Shown here piece after piece: positions 24,754 to 34,500 of a stretch of DNA of 64,000 bases. Below the pieces are notes generated by a model. It saw only the letters and a program-made list of their open reading frames with translations, ran no database searches and was not told where the DNA came from. Made by a program: the position numbers and the translations under genes. The stretch lies in assembly GCA_018380115.1 (NCBI GenBank), contig JAGZUF010000025.1:1-64000 (forward strand), written 5' to 3'. The stretch is from Oscillospiraceae bacterium. Lineage in GTDB: Bacteria; Bacillota; Clostridia; Oscillospirales; Ruminococcaceae. Within the stretch, counting starts at the first letter, position 1; each line of letters opens with the position of its first letter.

Positions 24754-26280
24754 ATGGATTACATCATCGAGATGTGCGGCATCACCAAGGAGTTCCCGGG
24801 CATCATTGCGAACGACGATGTAACGTTGCAGCTCAAAAAGGGCGAGATCCATGCGCTTTTGGGCGAAAACGGTGCGGGAAAATCCACGCTGATGAGCGTT
24901 TTGTTCGGCATGTACCAGCCGGAAAAGGGCGTCATTAAGAAAAACGGCGAAGTGGTGCATCTCAAAGACCCAAATGATGCCAACCGCCTTGGCATCGGAA
25001 TGGTGCACCAGCATTTCAAACTGGTGCACAATTTCACCGTGCTGGAAAATATTATCCTGGGTGTAGAGAGCACACAGGGCGGTTTTTTGAAGATGGACAA
25101 GGCCCGCGAAAAGGTGATGGCCCTGTCGGAGAGATATGGTTTCCGGGTGGACCCGGACGCCCTAATTTCCGATATCAGCGTGGGCATGCAGCAGCGTGTG
25201 GAAATTTTGAAGATGCTGTACCGCGAAAACGAGATCCTCATTTTCGACGAGCCTACGGCAGTTTTGACGCCGCAGGAAATAGATGAGCTAATGAAGATTA
25301 TGAAGGAGCTTGTGAAAGAGGGCAAGAGCATCCTGTTCATCACGCATAAGCTGAATGAGATAAAGGCGGTGGCAGACCGCTGCACGGTTCTTCGCAAGGG
25401 CAGGTGTATCGGCACGGTAGACGTGGCCTCTACGTCGAAAGAGAAAATGAGCGAAATGATGGTGGGCCGTAAGGTGAACCTTGTGGTGGAAAAGGGCCCC
25501 GCGAAGCCTGCAGACGTGGTGCTGGAGGCAGAGAACGTCTGTGTGCACTCGAAGCGCACTGGAAAAAACGTGGTGGACCATGTGAGCTTTCAGGTGCGCC
25601 GCGGCGAGATTGTGTGCGTGGCGGGCATAGATGGCAACGGCCAGACAGAGCTTGTATATGCCCTGACAGGCCTGCACGAGCCGGACAGTGGACATGTTCT
25701 GCTGAAAGGGGAGGATATCACCCATGCGCATATCCGTACGCGCAATATGGGCGGCCTGGGCCATATTCCGGAGGACAGGCACCGCCACGGCCTTGTGCTG
25801 GATTACAGCCTTGCCTATAACCTTGTTCTGCAAAGCTATTTTGAACCGCGCTTCTGCCAGCACGGCTTTTTGAAATATGACGCCATTTATCAGTATGCGG
25901 ACGAGCTTATTGGCAGGTTCGATATCCGCTCTGGCCAGGGGGCGCGCACCATTGCGCGCAGCATGTCCGGCGGCAACCAGCAGAAGGCCATTGTGGCGCG
26001 CGAAATAGACCGAAACCCGGACGTGCTCATTGCAGTTCAGCCCACACGCGGGCTGGATGTGGGCGCCATTGAGTATATCCACAAGCAGATTGTGGCCGAG
26101 CGCGACGCGGGAAAGGGCATCCTGCTCGTCAGCCTGGAACTGGATGAAGTGATGCAGCTTTCAGACCGCATCCTTGTCATCTACGAAGGGCAAATCGTGG
26201 CAGACCTTGACCCGCAGGCCATCACTGTGCAGGAGCTGGGCCTGTATATGGCCGGCTCGAAGAGGGGGGCAGGGAAATGA
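24754..26280 (+). CDS. Nucleoside/sugar-type ABC transporter, tandem ATPase
   Basis: A 508-residue protein with two fused ABC domains, as in RbsA, MglA and Bacillus NupO. The first has Walker A LLGENGAGKSTLMS, signature SVGMQQRVEI and Walker B ILIFDEPTAVL. The second has a degenerate P-loop (VAGIDGNGQTELV), signature MSGGNQQKAI and VLIAVQPTRGLDVG. Similarity is closest to nucleoside uptake systems of the BmpA-NupOPQ class. It is followed, with 4-nt overlap, by two permeases. The BMP-type substrate-binding lipoprotein that normally leads this operon is not in the window. Confidence 0.92.
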   Translation: MDYIIEMCGITKEFPGIIANDDVTLQLKKGEIHALLGENGAGKSTLMSVLFGMYQPEKGVIKKNGEVVHLKDPNDANRLGIGMVHQHFKLVHNFTVLENIILGVESTQGGFLKMDKAREKVMALSERYGFRVDPDALISDISVGMQQRVEILKMLYRENEILIFDEPTAVLTPQEIDELMKIMKELVKEGKSILFITHKLNEIKAVADRCTVLRKGRCIGTVDVASTSKEKMSEMMVGRKVNLVVEKGPAKPADVVLEAENVCVHSKRTGKNVVDHVSFQVRRGEIVCVAGIDGNGQTELVYALTGLHEPDSGHVLLKGEDITHAHIRTRNMGGLGHIPEDRHRHGLVLDYSLAYNLVLQSYFEPRFCQHGFLKYDAIYQYADELIGRFDIRSGQGARTIARSMSGGNQQKAIVAREIDRNPDVLIAVQPTRGLDVGAIEYIHKQIVAERDAGKGILLVSLELDEVMQLSDRILVIYEGQIVADLDPQAITVQELGLYMAGSKRGAGK

Positions 26281-27449
26281 ATAAAAAGCAGAAGACGCCC
26301 TTGCTCCAAAAGCAGGGCTTTACCAGCTTCATGGGGTCTGTGCTTGCCATTTTGTGCGGGCTTGCAGTGGGCTTTATTGTGCTGCTCATCTCAAACCCCG
26401 CAAATGCGGTGAACGGCTTTATCTCTATCCTCACCGGCGCGTTTTCCGACATGAAAAATCTGGGCCAGGTGTTTTATTCCGCCACGCCCATCATCCTCAC
26501 CGGCCTTTCGGTGGGCTTTGCCAACAAAACCGGCCTGTTCAATATTGGCGGCCCCGGCCAGTTTGTGGTAGGGGCCTATGTGGCGGTGCTGATTGGTGTG
26601 AAGTGCACCTTCATTCCGGGCCCTCTGCTGTGGCTTGCCTGCCTTGCGGGGGCTATGCTGGCCGGGGCATTGTGGGGCTTTGTGCCGGGCTTTTTGAAGG
26701 CCGTGTGCAATGTGAATGAAGTGATTGCCTGCATCATGATGAACTACATCGGCATGTACGGCGTGAATTTCCTTGTGGTGGAAACTATTTTCGACTCGCA
26801 GAAAAACCAGTCGCTTCCCGTTGCGGCTAATGCCAACGCACCAAAGCTGGGCATGGACCAGATATTCCGCTCCGGCGCTTCCGCGTCCAGTGTGAACGCC
26901 GGCATCTTTGTGGCGATTCTGGCAGGCATCATCATCTATTTTCTCATTGAAAAGACCAAGTTCGGCTATGAGCTGAAGGCCTGCGGCTATAACCGCGATG
27001 CGGCGAAATATGCGGGAATCAATGAAAAGCGCAGCATCATCCTCTCCATGGCCATTGCCGGCTCGCTGTGCGCGCTTGGCGGCGCCTGCCTGTATCTGGC
27101 CGGCGCGGGAAAAGGCATCGAGGTGGTGGACACGCTGGCAGCAGAAGGCTTCAACGGCATCCCGGTGGCCCTGCTTGGCCTGAACAACCCCATCGGCATT
27201 ATTTTTGCAGGCCTGTTCATGGCATATTTGAACCAGGGCGGCTTCAACATGCAGCTGTATGGCTTTGCGCCGCAGGTTATTGAAATCATCATTGCGGTGA
27301 TTATTTACTTTGCTGCCTTCTCGCTGCTTCTGCGCGGCCTGGTGAGCAGAGTAGTAAAACGGGCGGGCAAAAACAAAACGCCGGGTGAAAATGCCAATGC
27401 AGAGCCCGGAAAAGATATGGGCACAGTGAAGGGGGGCGGTAAGGAATGA
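26277..27449 (+). CDS. ABC transporter permease (NupP/YufP type)
   Basis: A 390-residue permease of the branched-chain/ribose (BPD_transp_2) family, with about nine to ten hydrophobic segments. Recognisable parts are GFANKTGLFNIGGPGQFVVG, NEVIACIMMNYIGMYGVNF, the cytoplasmic coupling segment LKACGYNRDAAKYAGINEKR and the glycine-rich AGAGKGIEVVDTL. It is the longer of the two permease subunits, as in NupP. The C-terminal tail after residue 355 is hydrophilic. It is coupled to both neighbours by 4-nt ATGA overlaps. Confidence 0.92.
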   Translation: MNKKQKTPLLQKQGFTSFMGSVLAILCGLAVGFIVLLISNPANAVNGFISILTGAFSDMKNLGQVFYSATPIILTGLSVGFANKTGLFNIGGPGQFVVGAYVAVLIGVKCTFIPGPLLWLACLAGAMLAGALWGFVPGFLKAVCNVNEVIACIMMNYIGMYGVNFLVVETIFDSQKNQSLPVAANANAPKLGMDQIFRSGASASSVNAGIFVAILAGIIIYFLIEKTKFGYELKACGYNRDAAKYAGINEKRSIILSMAIAGSLCALGGACLYLAGAGKGIEVVDTLAAEGFNGIPVALLGLNNPIGIIFAGLFMAYLNQGGFNMQLYGFAPQVIEIIIAVIIYFAAFSLLLRGLVSRVVKRAGKNKTPGENANAEPGKDMGTVKGGGKE

Positions 27450-28408
27450 GCACGGTCTATTTTCTTGTCCAGCAGATGATGTTCTTTTCCATCCCGCTTC
27501 TGGTGGTTGCTTTGGGTGGCATGTTCAGCGAGCGCTCCGGCGTTGTGAACATTGCGCTGGAGGGCATCATGATTATGGGCGCATTTTCCAGCATCCTGTT
27601 TATTAACTTAATGCAGGAGGGCGGTATAAACCTTCCGCCGCAGCTTTTGCTGGTGCTGGCTATCCTTATCGCTGCTGCCGTGGGCGTAGTGGTGTCTCTG
27701 CTGCATGCCTATGCGGCCATTAACATGAAGGCGGACCAGGTGATCAGCGGCACCGCCATCAACATGTTTGCCCCCGCGTTCGCAATCTTTGTGGCGCGGA
27801 TGATCCGCACGGTTCAGCAAATCCCCTTCACGAACACCTTCCGTTTGGAGAAGGTGCCTGTACTGGGCGATATTCCTGTGCTGGGGCCGCTGTTGTTCCA
27901 GAATGCATACATCACCACATACTTGGGCTTTGCCATTCTGGCAGTGGCGGCTATCGTGCTGTATAAGACTAAGTTCGGCCTGCGCCTGCGCGCCTGCGGC
28001 GAACACCCACAGGCGGCGGATTCCGTAGGCATCAATGTGTATAAGATGCGCTATGCGGGTGTGGCCATTTCGGGTGCGCTGGCCGGTATCGGCGGGCTGG
28101 TGTTCGTCATTCCCACTTCCACACAGTTTAACGCCACGGTGTCCGGCTATGGCTTCTTGGCGCTGGCGGTGCTTATTTTCGGCCAGTGGAAGCCTGCCCG
28201 CATTCTGTTTGCGGCATTCTTCTTCGGGCTGATGATGACCATTGCCTCGGTGTATTCAGGCATCCCGCTTTTGAACGGCCTTGGCATCCCCAGCGACATC
28301 TACAAGATGGTGCCCTATGCGGCCACACTGGTGGTGCTGGCGTTCACCAGTAAAAACTCGCAGTCGCCCCGGGCGTCCGGCGTTCCGTACGACAAGGGCA
28401 GCCGCTGA
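27446..28408 (+). CDS. ABC transporter permease (NupQ/YufQ type)
   Basis: A 320-residue permease, the shorter partner. It has about eight to nine membrane segments and the signatures FSERSGVVNIALEGIMIMGA, KADQVISGTAINMFAPAFA and LRACGEHPQAADSVGINVYK (coupling helix). With the upstream permease it would form the heterodimeric channel driven by the tandem ATPase. A nucleoside phosphorylase follows at 64 nt, which supports nucleosides as the substrate. A hairpin at 28420-28452 may reduce read-through. Confidence 0.92.
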   Translation: MSTVYFLVQQMMFFSIPLLVVALGGMFSERSGVVNIALEGIMIMGAFSSILFINLMQEGGINLPPQLLLVLAILIAAAVGVVVSLLHAYAAINMKADQVISGTAINMFAPAFAIFVARMIRTVQQIPFTNTFRLEKVPVLGDIPVLGPLLFQNAYITTYLGFAILAVAAIVLYKTKFGLRLRACGEHPQAADSVGINVYKMRYAGVAISGALAGIGGLVFVIPTSTQFNATVSGYGFLALAVLIFGQWKPARILFAAFFFGLMMTIASVYSGIPLLNGLGIPSDIYKMVPYAATLVVLAFTSKNSQSPRASGVPYDKGSR

Positions 28409-28419
28409 GAGAAAACTGC

Positions 28420-28452
28420 AAAGGGCGGGCGCATTTTGTGCCCGTCCTTTTT
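28420..28452 (+). terminator. Hairpin between the permease gene and pdp
   Basis: AAAGGGCGGGC with GCCCGTCCTTT (one G-T pair), then T-rich sequence. It may be a partial terminator; pdp has its own Shine-Dalgarno directly after it. Confidence 0.6.
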
Positions 28453-28471
28453 GCCTAAAGGAGAATGTAGT

Positions 28472-29827
28472 ATGCTGAGAATGTACGATATCATTGCGAA
28501 AAAACGCGACGGCGGCACGCTGACGCAGGAGGAGATATGCTTTTTCGTAAAGGGTTATACCGAGGGCACGGTGCCGGATTATCAGGCAAGCGCCCTGCTG
28601 ATGGCCATTTACCTGAACGGCATGACGGCACAGGAGACAGCGCAGCTCACGGCGGCTATGGCGCATTCCGGCGACATGGTGGACCTCTCTGCCATATCGG
28701 GCGTAAAGGCCGATAAGCATTCCACCGGCGGCGTGGGCGATAAAACGACGTTGGTGGTGGCGCCCATCGTGGCGGCGTGCGGCGTAAAGATGGCTAAAAT
28801 GAGCGGCCGCGGCCTTGGCCACACCGGCGGCACGCTGGATAAGATAGAGGCCATACCGGGCTGCACCGTTTCTCTGACGCCGCAGCAGTTTTTCCGCCAG
28901 GTGAACGAGATAGGCCTTGCTGTGATAGGCCAGACGGGCAACCTTGCCCCGGCGGATAAAAAGCTGTATGCACTGCGGGATGTGACAGCCACCGTGTCCT
29001 GCGTGCCGCTTATTGCCTCCAGCATCATGTCCAAAAAACTGGCGTCCGGTTCGGACTGCATCCTTCTGGATGTAAAGACGGGCAACGGCGCTTTCATGAA
29101 GACGCTGGAGGCTTCCATCGAGCTTGCCAAAGCCATGGTAGAGATAGGCGAGCATAACGGGCGCCGCACCGCGGCCCTTATCACAGACATGGATATGCCG
29201 CTGGGGCACTTGGTGGGCAACAGCCTGGAGGTGCAGGAGGCTGCCGAAACGCTGATGGGCAAAGGCCCGCAGGACCTTTTGTTGGTGTGCAAAGCCTTAG
29301 CAACAAATATTCTTGTACTGGCAGACAAGGGAAGCGCAGAGCAGTGCGAGGTAATGGTTGACAAGGCACTTGCAAGCGGCGCCGCTTTGGAAAAGCTGTG
29401 CCTGATGGTGCAGGCGCAGGGCGGCGATGCGGGCTATATCCGTGCCCCGCACACTTTGCCGCGTGCAAAGTATGAAAGGCAGGTGCTGTGTGAAACCGAA
29501 GGGTATCTGTGCGCCATGAACACAGAGAAAATAGGCATCAGCGCCGTGCTTTTGGGCGCGGGGCGCGAGACGAAGGAAAGCGTTATCGACCCCGCGGCGG
29601 GCCTGCGCATCGAAAAAAAGACGGGCGAGAAGGTGGTCCCCGGCGACGTGCTGGCGGTGCTGTATGCGGAAGATAAAGCCAAATTTTCTGCCGCAGAGGC
29701 GGAATACCGCAGCGCGCTGACCTTTGGCGCAGAGGCCCCCGCGCCCATTCCGCTGGTGTATGCGCTGGTAGAAAAGGATAAGGTGACAAGACTTTCATAT
29801 CAAATACCCCCAAATGGCCAAATATGA
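28472..29827 (+). CDS. pdp: Pyrimidine-nucleoside phosphorylase
   Basis: A cytosolic enzyme that splits uridine, thymidine or deoxyuridine with phosphate to the base and (deoxy)ribose-1-phosphate. It has 451 residues. The phosphate-binding KHSTGGVGDKTTLVVAPIVA and the family signature MSGRGLGHTGGTLDKIEAIP are intact, as are the catalytic-site stretches GQTGNLAPADKKLYALRD and SIMSKKLASG. The start at 28472 follows AAAGGAG; the upstream in-frame ATG at 28436 lies in the hairpin. Next to a nucleoside ABC importer, it implies scavenging of extracellular nucleosides for carbon and bases. Confidence 0.95.
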   Translation: MLRMYDIIAKKRDGGTLTQEEICFFVKGYTEGTVPDYQASALLMAIYLNGMTAQETAQLTAAMAHSGDMVDLSAISGVKADKHSTGGVGDKTTLVVAPIVAACGVKMAKMSGRGLGHTGGTLDKIEAIPGCTVSLTPQQFFRQVNEIGLAVIGQTGNLAPADKKLYALRDVTATVSCVPLIASSIMSKKLASGSDCILLDVKTGNGAFMKTLEASIELAKAMVEIGEHNGRRTAALITDMDMPLGHLVGNSLEVQEAAETLMGKGPQDLLLVCKALATNILVLADKGSAEQCEVMVDKALASGAALEKLCLMVQAQGGDAGYIRAPHTLPRAKYERQVLCETEGYLCAMNTEKIGISAVLLGAGRETKESVIDPAAGLRIEKKTGEKVVPGDVLAVLYAEDKAKFSAAEAEYRSALTFGAEAPAPIPLVYALVEKDKVTRLSYQIPPNGQI

Positions 29828-30091
29828 CGGCATAAGGCGGGAGAGTAGCTTTTGCTTTCTAAAGAAAAGCTCTGTGCCTGACGGCAGGGTGCGGCAGCCC
29901 GGCCGGCGGGATGCGGGACACAATGAAAATCCGGGCCTGCGGACGTCTCTTACATTCACACCAGCCGAGGTATGCTTTACCTGCCTATCATTCGGGCTCT
30001 GTTTGACAACAGCGCTGCTGCCTGCAGGACGGATATTGTGGGTTTAGTAATTTCAACGGAACGATGAACTGGGATTGGATGGGGGGTTCAA

Positions 30092-31027
30092 ATGGGAAAA
30101 AGAAAGCACGGCAAAATCTTGGTTATTCTGCTGTGTTTGATACTGGCAGCCGTGGCGTTTCCAATTACAGCAAAGGCCGATATGGGACCGAAAGCATCTG
30201 TGCGGATTCAGTTCGAAAACATGGGCGATGAGCTGTGTTATGGCACATTGCTATCCGAGATGGAATCTACCGGCCCTGCAAGCGTTTGGGACGGAACGGA
30301 AGAAAATGCCCGGACATACGAAGAACATCCGTATTCCAACTACCTTGTCCGCGCGGTGTGGGAGGCATTTGCCGGCTATAAAGACCCGGATGGTTATTAC
30401 TTTTTACAGGAAGGCTGGGTGGTAAGCGAAACCAAGGAAATTGCGTGGACATATTATCCTCCGCCCAAGTTTAAGATTCTTCTGTATTATCCGGAAACGG
30501 AAACCTTTGTTTCCAGCGGAATTTATGAGCGCTATGCTTTCGACACCTATTATACCGTGGATATGAATGGCGTGGACATCGGCTCGATGGAATACAATGA
30601 AGGCATGAGCACCAGCGGGAGGCTCAATGCCTACCGCTCTTATCATTATCGGCAGGAGATACTGTCGCTGCTGGCCCGTATTGCCCTTACCATCGCAATT
30701 GAAATGATTGTTGCGCTGCTCTTTGGTTTCCGAGAAAAGAATCAATTGCTGATTCTGATAATTGTCAACCTCGTCACGCAAATTGTCTTGAATGTGCTGC
30801 TCAATATTATCAACTACAATTCCGGGCCGTTGGCCTTCACAGTGTTTTATGCACTTTTTGAGATCGTCGTCTTTGCAATGGAGGCTGTTCTGTATTGCAA
30901 AATTCTGAAAAAGGCATCCGAACGGCAAAAGAAGAATTGGTATTATGTAACCTATTCATTTGCTGCCAATTCGGTATCGTTCGGAGCAGGATTTTTCCTG
31001 GCAAGAGCACTATCGGGCATATTCTGA
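30092..31027 (+). CDS. Secreted/membrane protein of unknown function
   Basis: A 311-residue protein with a signal peptide (residues 1-29, ending ITAKAD), an extracytoplasmic domain of about 165 residues (VRIQFENMGDELCYGTLLS, PDGYYFLQEGWVVSE) and four C-terminal membrane helices (about 200-220, 225-248, 250-272, 288-308). MGPKASVRIQFENMGDELC recalls a family of uncharacterised Firmicutes proteins, but I cannot name a function. Codon use is visibly more AT-rich than in the neighbours, consistent with transfer. The 264-nt gap upstream holds no gene; a TTGACA at about 30003 lacks a matching -10. Confidence 0.8.
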   Translation: MGKRKHGKILVILLCLILAAVAFPITAKADMGPKASVRIQFENMGDELCYGTLLSEMESTGPASVWDGTEENARTYEEHPYSNYLVRAVWEAFAGYKDPDGYYFLQEGWVVSETKEIAWTYYPPPKFKILLYYPETETFVSSGIYERYAFDTYYTVDMNGVDIGSMEYNEGMSTSGRLNAYRSYHYRQEILSLLARIALTIAIEMIVALLFGFREKNQLLILIIVNLVTQIVLNVLLNIINYNSGPLAFTVFYALFEIVVFAMEAVLYCKILKKASERQKKNWYYVTYSFAANSVSFGAGFFLARALSGIF

Positions 31028-31095
31028 GCATATGTGTATATTCTGCCTGCGAAATCAAAAAATACTGATTGAGAAATAACAGACTACAGCGATGT

Positions 31096-31140
31096 AAAAA
31101 GAGGCCATGACTGCCCACCGAGGTGTCATGGCTCCTTTTT
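31096..31140 (+). terminator. Terminator after the 30092 gene
   Basis: GCCATGAC pairs with GTCATGGC within an A-rich left flank and a T5 right flank. Confidence 0.85.
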
Positions 31141-31142
31141 GT

Positions 31143-31337
31143 TTTGTATGCTTTAGAGAAATGACAACCCTCAGGTCTGCTGGGGAGAGTAAAAAAGCTT
31201 TCGCTTCCAGCATCGAGCGAAGCGGGAAGAGATGAACAACTTTACGATTGCCAGAAAGATAATCTTGGATAAACAGCGCGCCGGCAGTACGCCCTTCTGG
31301 GGCTTACGCAAGCCTCCGGCTTTGCCGGGGGCCCGAC
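31143..31337 (-). repeat. Dispersed repeat R1, copy D (internal deletion)
   Basis: Read leftward from 31337, it starts GTCGGGCCCCCGGCAAAGCC and keeps the second-half blocks of copy B (CCAAGATTATC, AATCGTAAAGTTGTTCATC, GATGCTGGAAGCGAAAGC, CTCTAAAGC). About 60 nt between GCCGGC and the CGCTGTTTATCC block is missing relative to copy B. It abuts the terminator at 31096-31140. From 31338 to 31450 I see no gene. Confidence 0.82.
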
Positions 31338-31452
31338 TGTTTCGATAAGCAGTCGCTTTGCATTATCACAGATGGGCCGCCGGCCGGTGTGATGCAGCAG
31401 CGGATGATGTAAACCGTCCTTTTCACAGCAGCCCTCACCAGTGCATCCGGTT

Positions 31453-31491
31453 AAAAAACGGCGTGGCGCCGCTTGCGCTGCGCCACGCCTC
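31453..31491 (-). terminator. Terminator of the radC-uvrB-uvrA cluster
   Basis: A GGCGTGGCGC / GCGCCACGCC stem with a leftward T6 tract (A6 at 31453-31458), about 145 nt after the uvrA stop. No gene is visible between 31492 and 31633; a CTGCCC/GGGGCAG stem at 31578-31600 lacks a T tract. Confidence 0.78.
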
Positions 31492-31633
31492 TTAAAATTT
31501 AATATTTCCTGCCGTAGAGCACTTTTTTGCAATGCCCGCACAATTCCGGGGCGGCCACTCCTGCATAGGGGATTTTTTGTGCTGCCCGTACATTCTGGGG
31601 CAGCCTGGTGTTTATGCTGCGGACAGAATGGTT

Positions 31634-34480
31634 TTATTCGGCCCTGGGCTTTTTTCCCTCTTCCAGAAGCGGCTTCAAATACATGCCGGTAAAGGAATTT
31701 TTATTTTTTGCAACCTGTTCCGGCGTGCCCTGTGCCACAATGCGGCCGCCTTCACTGCCGCCTTCCGGGCCAAGGTCGATGATATGATCTGCGCGCTTAA
31801 TGATATCGAGGTTGTGCTCTATTACAATTACGGTATTGCCGGCGTCCACCAGTGCGTCCAATACTTTTACCAGCTTGTGCACGTCGGCCACATGGAGGCC
31901 GGTGGTGGGTTCGTCCAGGATGTATACCGTCTGTCCCGTGCCGCGGCGCGCCAGCTCCAGCGCGAGCTTTACGCGCTGGGCCTCGCCGCCCGAAAGGGTG
32001 GTGGCGCTTTGCCCAAGCGTGATATAGCCGAGGCCCACGTCATACAAGGTTTGCAGCTTGCGGTGGATGCGCGGAATATTGGAAAAGAAGCCACAAGCCT
32101 CCTCCACCGTCATTTCCAGCACGTCATAAATGCTCTTTCCCTTGTACTTCACTTCCAGTGTTTCCCGGTTGTAGCGCGCGCCTTTGCAAACCTCGCACGG
32201 CACATAGATGTCCGGAAGGAAATGCATCTCTATCTGCAGAATGCCGTCGCCCTCGCACGCCTCGCAGCGGCCACCCTTTACATTGAAGGAAAAACGCCCC
32301 GCGTCATAGCCGCGCAGCTTGGCCTCCTGCGTCTGGGCGAACACATTGCGGATGTCGGTGAACACGCCGGTGTAGGTGGCCGGATTCGAGCGGGGGGTGC
32401 GCCCGATGGGGGACTGGTCGATGCCGATCACCTTATCCACATATTCAAGCCCCAGCATATCCTTGTGAGCGCCTGGCTTGATGCGCGCGCCGTTTAGGTC
32501 GCCCGCAAGGCGCTTGTACAGGATTTCGTTGATAAGCGAAGATTTGCCCGAACCGGAAATGCCCGTCACACAGGTCATGACGCCGAGCGGTATCTTCACA
32601 TTGACATTCTTCAGATTGTTTTGTGTGGCACCCAGTATCTCGATAAAGTGCCCGTTGCCCTTACGGCGCTTTTGCGGAACCTCTATCTGCTTTTTGCGGG
32701 AAAGATACAGCCCCGTGATGCTGCGCGGGGCTTTGCAGATATCTTCCACAGTGCCCTGCGCCACCAGCTCGCCGCCATGCACGCCGGCGCCGGGGCCGAT
32801 ATCCACGATGTGGTCTGCCGCCCGCATCGTATCTTCGTCGTGTTCCACCACGATAAGTGTATTTCCCAAATCACGCAGGCGCTTCAGCGTGGCAATCAGC
32901 TTTTCATTATCGCGCTGGTGCAGGCCGATGCTGGGCTCGTCCAGCACATAGAGCACGCCCGTGAGGGCAGAGCCGATTTGTGTGGCGAGGCGGATGCGCT
33001 GGCTTTCACCGCCCGAAAGGGTGGCGGCGCTGCGGGCCAGCGTAAGGTAAGCGAGGCCCACGTTCTGCAAAAAGCCCAGACGCTCGCGTATCTCCTTCAA
33101 AATGCCGTCCGCTATCATGTGTTCGCGCTGCGTCAGCTCTAGGCTGTTGATGAAGGCAAGCTCTTCGCGCACGCTCATCTTTGTAAAATCACTGATGTTC
33201 ACGCCGCCCACAGTCACACCCAGCACAGTGGGCTTCAGGCGGTCGCCGTGGCAGGCGGGGCAATCTACACCGGTCATGAAGCCGCTGATCTCGTCCTTCA
33301 TCCACTGGGAGTTGGTTTCGCGGAAGCGGCGCTCCAGGTTGTTCACAATGCCCTCAAAATCATTTACATAGCTGCCGGTGCCGCGGTCTGTCTCACGCGT
33401 CATGTGCAGCTTTTCGCCGTTCGTTCCATACAAAAGGGCCTGAATACCTTCTTTGGGGATGTCTTTTATTTTAGTGTCCAGCGTAAAGCCGTATTTTTCA
33501 CCCAGCGCCTTGTAGTACATTTCGCTGATGGAGCCGGGGGCATAATACCAGCCGCTTGCCTTGATAGCGCCTTCGCGGATAGAAAGCTTTTTGTTGGGAA
33601 GAATGAGGGCGGGGTCCACCTGCATGAAGGTGCCAAGGCCCGTGCATTTTTCACACGCGCCCAGCGGGTTGTTGAACGAGAACATGCGCGGCGCCAGCTC
33701 GTCGATGGAAACGCCGTGCTCCGGGCAGGCGTAGTTCTGGCTGAACATCATCTCCTCGCCGCCTATCACGTCGATGGTGACGAGCCCGCCCGTGAGGCTG
33801 ATGGCAGTCTCCAGCGAATCGGCAAGGCGCGTCTGGATATCGCCGCGCAATACAAGCCTGTCCACCACGATTTCCACCGTGTGCTTGCGGTTCTTTTCCA
33901 GCGCGATTTCTTCATCCAGTTCATAAAGATTGCCGTCCACACGCACACGCGCAAAACCGCTGCGGCGCGCGGCTTCAAATTCTTTCTGCTGGGTGCCCTT
34001 GCGTCCGCGCACCACGGGGGCAAGCACCTGAAAACGCGTGCCCTCAGGCATTTTCATAATCTCGTCCACCATCTGGTCCACAGTCTGCTGGCTGATGGGC
34101 CGCCCGCACACAGGGCAGTGGGGCACGCCGATGCGCGCGTACAGAAGGCGAAGATAATCGTAGATTTCTGTGACGGTACCCACGGTAGAGCGCGGGTTTT
34201 TAGAGGTGGTTTTCTGGTCGATGGAGATAGCAGGGGAAAGGCCGCTTATCTCGTCCACATCTGGTTTTTCCATCTGGCCCAGAAACTGGCGCGCATAGCT
34301 GGACAAGCTCTCCATATAGCGGCGCTGGCCATCGGCGTAGATGGTGTCGAACGCCAGGCTCGATTTGCCGGAGCCGGAGAGGCCCGTCATCACAATGAAC
34401 TTATCGCGCGGCAGGGTAATATCAATGTTTTTCAGGTTGTGCTCGCGGGCACCCTTGATAACGATTTTGTCGTTTGCCAA
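31634..34480 (-). CDS. uvrA: Excinuclease ABC subunit A
   Basis: The damage-sensing ATPase of nucleotide excision repair, 948 residues. Two ABC modules are visible: Walker [16 protein letters not shown] and [14 protein letters not shown], signatures [13 protein letters not shown] and [13 protein letters not shown], with zinc-finger [18 protein letters not shown] and CEACEGDG groups. The TTG at 34480 is the likely start because AAGAGGAAA lies 7 nt upstream; the in-frame ATG at 34504 would place that site inside the gene and overlap uvrB. It follows uvrB by 20 nt. Confidence 0.97.
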   Translation of the reverse strand: MANDKIVIKGAREHNLKNIDITLPRDKFIVMTGLSGSGKSSLAFDTIYADGQRRYMESLSSYARQFLGQMEKPDVDEISGLSPAISIDQKTTSKNPRSTVGTVTEIYDYLRLLYARIGVPHCPVCGRPISQQTVDQMVDEIMKMPEGTRFQVLAPVVRGRKGTQQKEFEAARRSGFARVRVDGNLYELDEEIALEKNRKHTVEIVVDRLVLRGDIQTRLADSLETAISLTGGLVTIDVIGGEEMMFSQNYACPEHGVSIDELAPRMFSFNNPLGACEKCTGLGTFMQVDPALILPNKKLSIREGAIKASGWYYAPGSISEMYYKALGEKYGFTLDTKIKDIPKEGIQALLYGTNGEKLHMTRETDRGTGSYVNDFEGIVNNLERRFRETNSQWMKDEISGFMTGVDCPACHGDRLKPTVLGVTVGGVNISDFTKMSVREELAFINSLELTQREHMIADGILKEIRERLGFLQNVGLAYLTLARSAATLSGGESQRIRLATQIGSALTGVLYVLDEPSIGLHQRDNEKLIATLKRLRDLGNTLIVVEHDEDTMRAADHIVDIGPGAGVHGGELVAQGTVEDICKAPRSITGLYLSRKKQIEVPQKRRKGNGHFIEILGATQNNLKNVNVKIPLGVMTCVTGISGSGKSSLINEILYKRLAGDLNGARIKPGAHKDMLGLEYVDKVIGIDQSPIGRTPRSNPATYTGVFTDIRNVFAQTQEAKLRGYDAGRFSFNVKGGRCEACEGDGILQIEMHFLPDIYVPCEVCKGARYNRETLEVKYKGKSIYDVLEMTVEEACGFFSNIPRIHRKLQTLYDVGLGYITLGQSATTLSGGEAQRVKLALELARRGTGQTVYILDEPTTGLHVADVHKLVKVLDALVDAGNTVIVIEHNLDIIKRADHIIDLGPEGGSEGGRIVAQGTPEQVAKNKNSFTGMYLKPLLEEGKKPRAE

Positions 34481-34500
34481 AGTATTTCCTCTTTCCAGTA

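Noticed and set aside
31338..31450. Short minus-strand frame after R1 copy D
   Set aside because: No recognisable similarity, no ribosome site, and it runs into the repeat.
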